A stretch of DNA of 17,868 nt from Peptococcaceae bacterium BRH_c23. GTDB taxonomy: Bacteria; Bacillota_B; Desulfitobacteriia; Desulfitobacteriales; Desulfitobacteriaceae. The notes beneath the pieces are model-generated. The model worked only from the letters and a program-made list of their open reading frames with translations. It had not been told where the DNA came from and searched no databases. Location: positions 1-17,868 of the forward strand of contig LADV01000188.1 of the NCBI GenBank assembly GCA_000961805.1, written 5' to 3'. The position numbers and the translations under genes were made by a program. Positions within the stretch are counted from its first letter, which is position 1. The number at the start of each line of letters is the position of its first letter. Below are positions 14,967 through 17,868 of the stretch, in pieces.

Positions 14967-15486
14967 TGCGGTCAGAAACAATCAATACTGCGCTTTATGT
15001 ATAGTTAAGAGCATTCTAAAGTAATCCTAAAGTCGGTAATTTCTAACTCTAGTTCTTGATAATTTTCTCATTCAATACAATTAAAAGAGCCCAAAGAATA
15101 TCCCCATCAAAATCACTCAACCATGGTCTGCGATACGAGGCAACCACCTCCCGCTCTCCCACAAAGATAGCGGAGAACCCCCTCCATTGCTTCCGCCCAT
15201 GCTCACAGTACCGCGCTTTTGCGTAAACGCGCAAACAGCCCCCCCAAGAACTTCTGACACCGTTCTTAACCCCCGTCGACCCAAGCCAGAGGAAGTTTCT
15301 TAGCTTAGTGAGCACTATTAGTGGAATTGCGTCAATGAGCGCAGAGGATATGGCGTTAAGAAACTCAACGGTTAACTTGCAGAAAGCCCAGAGGTTTTGA
15401 GTTTTAGGCATAGCCTCAAGCGAATAGCAAATGGAACGTTGTGCGAACGTGCTAAGACACTTCCTCCCACAAACTCCCGAAAGAAG
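14967..15486. other. Gene-free, structured GC-rich interval
   Basis: No convincing gene was found. A 120-codon open frame on the minus strand (15049-15411) has no usable ribosome site and unnatural composition. The DNA is rich in short inverted repeats: AAGAAC (15246-15251)/GTTCTT (15262-15267), a CGCG..CGCG hairpin near 15213-15233, CACTATTAGTG near 15308-15318, and AGTTTCTTA/TAAGAAACT about 60 nt apart (15293-15365). It could be an old mobile-element remnant or a structured RNA locus. It also holds the leader of the Na/Pi transporter gene. Confidence 0.4.
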
Positions 15487-16410
15487 GTGAGACCACTGTA
15501 TATCGCCATCCTTATCCTAGGCCTCTGCCTTCTACTCTGGGGCATGAAAATCCTGCGGCAGGGGCTGCAAGCCTTTGCCGGGCATCGCCTCCACCAAGCA
15601 CTTCTTTGGATGACCGCAACTCCTTGGCGCGGGTTCTGGAGTGGCTCAATATCCACAGCTCTTCTTCAATCAAGTACTGCCTTGACCGTGATGGCCGTAT
15701 CTTTCGTCGATGCCGGGCTCCTTCCCTTTGGCAACGCTTTTGCCCTAATCTTAGGAAGTAATATTGGCACCACCCTTACGACACAACTCCTTGCTTTTCC
15801 CTTAGACCAGATAACACCCTACATTATGATTCTCGGTTCTCTGGGATTTCTCTTTATTCCGTCCCGCTGGCGATTTCTTTCCCAATCTGTTTTCGGCCTA
15901 GGAGTTCTCTTTTTTGCGTTAGGTTTACTCCAAGTTGGGATGGCCCCGCTCGTTAATTTGCCCGCAATTCAAAACTTTCTTCGACAGCTAGGCGACAACC
16001 ATCTTCAAGGAGTCATCGCTGGGACAGTGGTATCCGCCCTACTTCATTCCTCCAACGCCACTACGGGCATTGTAATGCTGCTTACGGCTGACGGATGGAT
16101 AACCCTGCCTACAGCACTTGCCTTTATCTTTGGCGCCAACATTGGCACCTGTTTTACCGCCGTCTTCGCAGCACTCGCCTCCTCGAGGGCCGCTCAACGG
16201 GTGGCGCTATTTCATGTCTTACTTAATGTATTTGGGGTACTACTCTTCTTACCCTTCGTTGAACCACTTGCCCATGGACTCACCCTCATGGGAGGAAGCC
16301 TCTCGCGCCAGGTTGCTAACGCCCATACCATCTTTAATCTATTGTCATCTCTATTGGCCTTTCCTCTCTTACCTTGGGCAACCCGCTTCCTTAAAAAAAT
16401 TCTCCCCTAA
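15487..16410 (+). CDS. Na+/phosphate-cotransporter-like membrane protein (NptA/PNaS family)
   Basis: This protein of about 307 residues is hydrophobic throughout and has the duplicated signature of the Na/Pi cotransporter (PNaS) family: Q-S-S-T-A-L-T followed by G-S-N-I-G-T-T in the first half and H-S-S-N-A-T-T followed by G-A-N-I-G-T-C in the second. The opening helix L-L-W-G-M-K-I-L-R-Q-G-L-Q is the usual family start, and N-A-H-T-I-F-N-L lies near the C-terminus. It likely moves sodium with phosphate, or another anion, across the membrane; there is no PhoU-like tail. The start is uncertain: GTG 15487 fits the family, but an in-frame TTG at 15397 is possible and neither has a good ribosome site. 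It is the only plus-strand gene, and repeat copy B begins three bases after its stop. Confidence 0.82.
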   Translation: MRPLYIAILILGLCLLLWGMKILRQGLQAFAGHRLHQALLWMTATPWRGFWSGSISTALLQSSTALTVMAVSFVDAGLLPFGNAFALILGSNIGTTLTTQLLAFPLDQITPYIMILGSLGFLFIPSRWRFLSQSVFGLGVLFFALGLLQVGMAPLVNLPAIQNFLRQLGDNHLQGVIAGTVVSALLHSSNATTGIVMLLTADGWITLPTALAFIFGANIGTCFTAVFAALASSRAAQRVALFHVLLNVFGVLLFLPFVEPLAHGLTLMGGSLSRQVANAHTIFNLLSSLLAFPLLPWATRFLKKILP

Positions 16411-16412
16411 AG

Positions 16413-16555
16413 CCCCGAGATACAGTGTCATACAGGCGCGAAGTCTTACGTAAGCCAGAATAGCAAACTTCCGCTCAAGCGACCTCTAAGACAGACGGTG
16501 CACATCTATGTGCCGTCCACAAAATGCACGCCAAGTACAAGCCAAGAACCGCCCC
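16413..16555 (+). repeat. Structured GGGGAC-type repeat, copy B (truncated)
   Basis: The left arm (CAGTGTCA..GCGCG..TTACGTAAG..AGCAAACTTCCG..CAAGCGACC) matches copies C and D with scattered changes. It is followed by a hairpin, GACGG(TG)CAC-ATCTAT-GTGCCGTC (about 16494-16517), and a tail GCCAAGAACCGCCCC. The right arm and conserved 3' core present in A and D are missing. It begins three bases after the transporter stop codon. Confidence 0.7.
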
Positions 16556-16586
16556 AACTTTCGGTCCCGTTCCCCAGACCTCAGCC

Positions 16587-16719
16587 GGGGACGCAGTGTG
16601 ACACGAGCGCGACGTCTTTACGTAAACAGACCAGCAAACTTCCATTCAAACGACCTAAGACAGACGGCGCACATCTATGTGCCGTCCCCAGAATGCGCGC
16701 CAAGCCAAGAACCGTCCCC
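16587..16719 (+). repeat. Structured GGGGAC-type repeat, copy C (truncated)
   Basis: It is bounded by GGGGAC (16587-16592) and GTCCCC (16714-16719). Positions 16568-16655 match copy D (16833-16920) with four differences in 88 by hand count. The inner hairpin is GACGG(CG)CAC-ATCTAT-GTGCCGTC (about 16663-16686). Its tail, GCCAAGAACCGTCCCC, matches copy B. Like B it lacks the conserved 3' core. Confidence 0.8.
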
Positions 16720-16755
16720 AATTTGCACACCTGAACCACCTTACACAACTTCTAT

Positions 16756-16768
16756 AGACGGCGCACAT
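16756..16768 (+). repeat. Repeat fragment between copies C and D
   Basis: AGACGGCGCACAT repeats the left half of the inner hairpin of copies B and C, without its partner arm. The rest of 16720-16832 shows no gene. Confidence 0.45.
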
Positions 16769-16802
16769 GCAAGGTACAGTCACCAGCCTCCCGTTCCATT
16801 AA

Positions 16803-16826
16803 GTTCTATCGTTCTATCGTTCTATC
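16803..16826. repeat. Three tandem GTTCTATC octamers
   Basis: GTTCTATC is repeated three times without change, just ahead of repeat copy D. Confidence 0.9.
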
Positions 16827-16851
16827 GTCCCTCGTTCCCCAGACCCCAGCC

Positions 16852-17075
16852 GGGGACGCAGTGTGACACGAGCGCGACGTCTTTACGTAAGCAGACCAGC
16901 AAACTTCCGTTCAAGCGACCGACCCTAGATACGGGACAGTGCACAAGGATGTGCACTGCCACCAACCGAGCCAAGGACGGCGAGTTTGGTGGGTATCCCG
17001 CTCCCCACAGTAGGAGCTTGAACGGTTAGTTTGCTCTGCGTCGTAAGCACCGAGCGCTGTGTCACACAAGTCCCC
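16852..17075 (+). ncRNA. Structured GGGGAC-type repeat, copy D, full length (candidate HEARO/omega-RNA-like)
   Basis: This 224-bp element runs from GGGGAC to GTCCCC and folds as one long stem. Its arms pair in order: GGGGAC/GTCCCC, GTGTGACAC/GTGTCACAC, GAGCGC/GCGCTC, AGCAAACT/AGTTTGCT, and CCGTTCAAG/CTTGAACGG. The middle has CAGTGCAC-AAGGAT-GTGCACTG (a perfect 8-bp stem), CCACCAA/TTGGTGG, and CTCC/GGAG. The plus-strand 3' core (16980-17054) is nearly identical to copy A, while the inner hairpins differ but keep pairing, which suggests selection on an RNA. The last 14 bp overlap the 3' end of mobB. Length, dispersal and the nearby IscB fragment make a HEARO/omega-RNA reading attractive; a REP/MITE element is the main alternative. 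Confidence 0.5.
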
Positions 17076-17643
17076 CTACCCCAAACTTTTCGGCGATCAA
17101 ATCACAAATCCCTTGGGCATCATCCAAATTAAAACAAGGAATCCCGTTATCAAACGAGATATCACTAGCTATAGCGATAAGCTCCTCCGGTTTAGAGAAA
17201 AGCCCCTGATGCACAGCCGAGCGATATACCTCGATTTTTGGTTTGTTGCCATGCTTGTATCCCTCGGTAAAGATCACATCCACTCCATGAATGCGGGCGA
17301 GGACCTCATCGAGAGGCTGATCGTCTGCTACACTCTCCAAGATAGCAATTCTTTGAGGGGAGCTGATTGCGACTACATCCGCACCCGCTTGGGCATGACG
17401 CCACGTATCTTTACCCGGTTGATCCATCTCGAACCCATGGACATCATGCTTCAGGGTAGCAACCCTCCACCCACGGAGCTTCGCCTCACGAATAAGTTTT
17501 TCTAAAAGTGTCGTCTTCCCTGAATTGGACTTTCCGCCGACAATCGAAATAACGGGAATTCGAGATCGCACATCTCTAATATTCATAACGGCTTGGCAGG
17601 AAACCACTATCCCTTTAGGGTAGTGGAGGAATGCCGTACACAT
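17062..17643 (-). CDS. mobB: MobB, molybdopterin-guanine dinucleotide biosynthesis adaptor
   Basis: This is a P-loop GTPase of the MobB family. The core starts I-P-V-I-S-I-V-G-G-K-S-N-S-G-K-T-T (about 29-45), with the Walker A G-G-K-S-N-S-G-K-T-T. T-L-K-H-D-V-H-G-F (63-71) and F-T-E-G-Y-K (about 129-134) follow, all typical. MobB binds GTP and supports MobA in attaching GMP to molybdopterin for Mo/W enzymes. The start is doubtful: ATG 17643 follows the IscB-like stop by 3 nt in the same frame and has only a weak site, and its first 19 codons lie over a palindrome that looks like a transposon end. ATG 17586 (a 174-residue protein) fits the family length better but has no visible ribosome site. 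The last codons and stop (G-G-L-V-stop) come from repeat copy D. Confidence 0.88.
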   Translation of the reverse strand: MCTAFLHYPKGIVVSCQAVMNIRDVRSRIPVISIVGGKSNSGKTTLLEKLIREAKLRGWRVATLKHDVHGFEMDQPGKDTWRHAQAGADVVAISSPQRIAILESVADDQPLDEVLARIHGVDVIFTEGYKHGNKPKIEVYRSAVHQGLFSKPEELIAIASDISFDNGIPCFNLDDAQGICDLIAEKFGVGGLV

Positions 17644-17657
17644 ATCCTAACCTGCCA
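17587..17657 (-). other. Candidate right end of an IscB/IS605-type element
   Basis: CCACTA (17604-17609) pairs with TAGTGG (17621-17626), with an inner CCC/GGG and a bulged base, giving a 23-nt imperfect palindrome. TGGCAGG (17594-17600) is complementary to CCTGCCA (17651-17657), and ACGGC (17588-17592) to GCCGT (17633-17637); these two pairings interleave, so they could form a pseudoknot. It begins at the IscB-like stop and ends directly before ATGA (17583-17586) of mobB. An imperfect subterminal hairpin is typical of IS200/IS605-superfamily ends. A mobB regulatory leader is the alternative. Confidence 0.45.
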
Positions 17658-17868
17658 CCCTCCTCTCGGTTAATAGACTTTTTCTTCTTTCAATTAATTT
17701 GAAAGATCTGCAACTGATACTACCTTTATTTACCTTAGTTCCGTCTAAAGTCCTGATATCGAAGAAACCACTATTTCTTCTTCCGAAGATGTAGTACAAC
17801 TTACCTTGGTATTGAATCTTATCAAACAGTCTAAACCCTTTTACCTCAAATTGTGCTTGGTTTAACTT
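17647..17868 (-). CDS. iscB: C-terminal part of an IscB-type RNA-guided nuclease (RRXRR/HNH family), cut by the window edge
   Basis: An open frame enters from the right edge and reads 73 residues to a TAG at 17647-17649. The visible part contains V-K-G-F-R-L-F-D-K (9-17), Y-I-F-G-R-R-N-S-G-F-F-D-I-R (26-39), T-L-D-G-T-K (40-45) and a basic tail S-L-L-T-E-R-R. From memory this pattern (GFRLFDK..FGRR.SG.FD.R.LDGTKI..ERR) is that of the C-terminal domain of Firmicute IscB proteins, the IS200/IS605-superfamily nucleases ancestral to Cas9. The RuvC and HNH parts would lie beyond the window, so whether the gene is intact cannot be judged. It reads toward mobB, and its stop is only 3 nt from the first mobB ATG. 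Assignment rests on motif recognition, not on a search. Confidence 0.7.
   Translation of the reverse strand, partial: KLNQAQFEVKGFRLFDKIQYQGKLYYIFGRRNSGFFDIRTLDGTKVNKGSISCRSFKLIERRKSLLTERRVAG

Noticed and set aside
15049..15411. 120-codon minus-strand open frame
   Set aside because: It has no usable ribosome site and atypical composition, and spans hairpin-rich DNA; not supported as a gene.
16498..17029. Plus-strand open frames of 78 and 173 codons
   Set aside because: They run through the structured repeats and are Pro/Arg/Thr-rich by composition; they have no ribosome site or homology pattern.
16413..17075. CRISPR array
   Set aside because: The repeats are long (over 130 bp), imperfect, internally palindromic and unevenly spaced; there is no spacer pattern and no cas gene.
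17081..17505. Plus-strand frame opposite mobB
   Set aside because: It is the shadow of the well-supported mobB P-loop gene.

Overview
The window looks like chromosome of an anaerobic, low-to-mid-GC Firmicute of the Peptococcaceae type (Desulfosporosinus/Desulfitobacterium-like; lineage is inferred from gene content, not proven). The evidence is strong AGGAGG ribosome binding sites, a PerR-type Fur regulator, a clostridial 2[4Fe-4S] ferredoxin, a YlbF-family protein, a BshA-type glycosyltransferase and a MobB protein. Almost all genes read on the minus strand; the only convincing plus-strand gene is a Na+/phosphate-cotransporter-like membrane protein.

Layout. 1-26: first codons of a minus-strand gene cut by the left edge. 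27-482: no gene; AT-rich, then a hairpin-rich block. 483-680: small DUF1858 Cys protein with clear promoter and terminator. About 836-1101: a GGGGAC-type structured repeat (copy A) abutting the 3' end of a MetE/UroD-like gene (1088-2152), which sits one base behind a membrane protein with a glycoside-hydrolase-2 fold whose acid/base motif is lost (2154-4307). 4464-5291: perR and a ferredoxin, each with its own promoter and terminator. 5406-9509: zinc-ribbon protein, VWA (CoxE-like) protein, MoxR ATPase, bshA, YlbF-like protein. 9613-11144: unknown protein and a PHP phosphoesterase. 11346-14155: the tldD-pmbA protease pair. 14364-14870: GNAT acetyltransferase. 14871-15486: no convincing gene. 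15487-16410 (+): Na/Pi-cotransporter-like gene. 16411-17075: a cluster of three related structured repeats (B, C, D). 17062-17643: mobB. 17647-17868: the C-terminus of an IscB-type RNA-guided nuclease, cut by the right edge.

The most interesting part is the right end. The minus strand has an open frame running off the edge that reads like the C-terminal domain of an IscB (RRXRR/HNH) protein. An imperfect palindrome resembling an IS200/IS605-type right end follows it and stops exactly at the ATGA of an internal mobB start. Next to it, and again 16 kb away, lie about 220-260 bp repeats folding as one long hairpin with a highly conserved plus-strand 3' half. These could be stand-alone HEARO/omega-RNA-like copies, the guide-RNA partner of IscB, or a REP/MITE family with GGGGAC...GTCCCC ends. 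Two unrelated genes (MetE-like, mobB) end inside such a repeat and share the same last codons and stop (G-L-V-stop).

The other genes are mostly housekeeping: redox/peroxide sensing (perR, ferredoxin, bshA), protein maturation or quality control (MoxR-VWA, TldD/PmbA) and cofactor biosynthesis (mobB).
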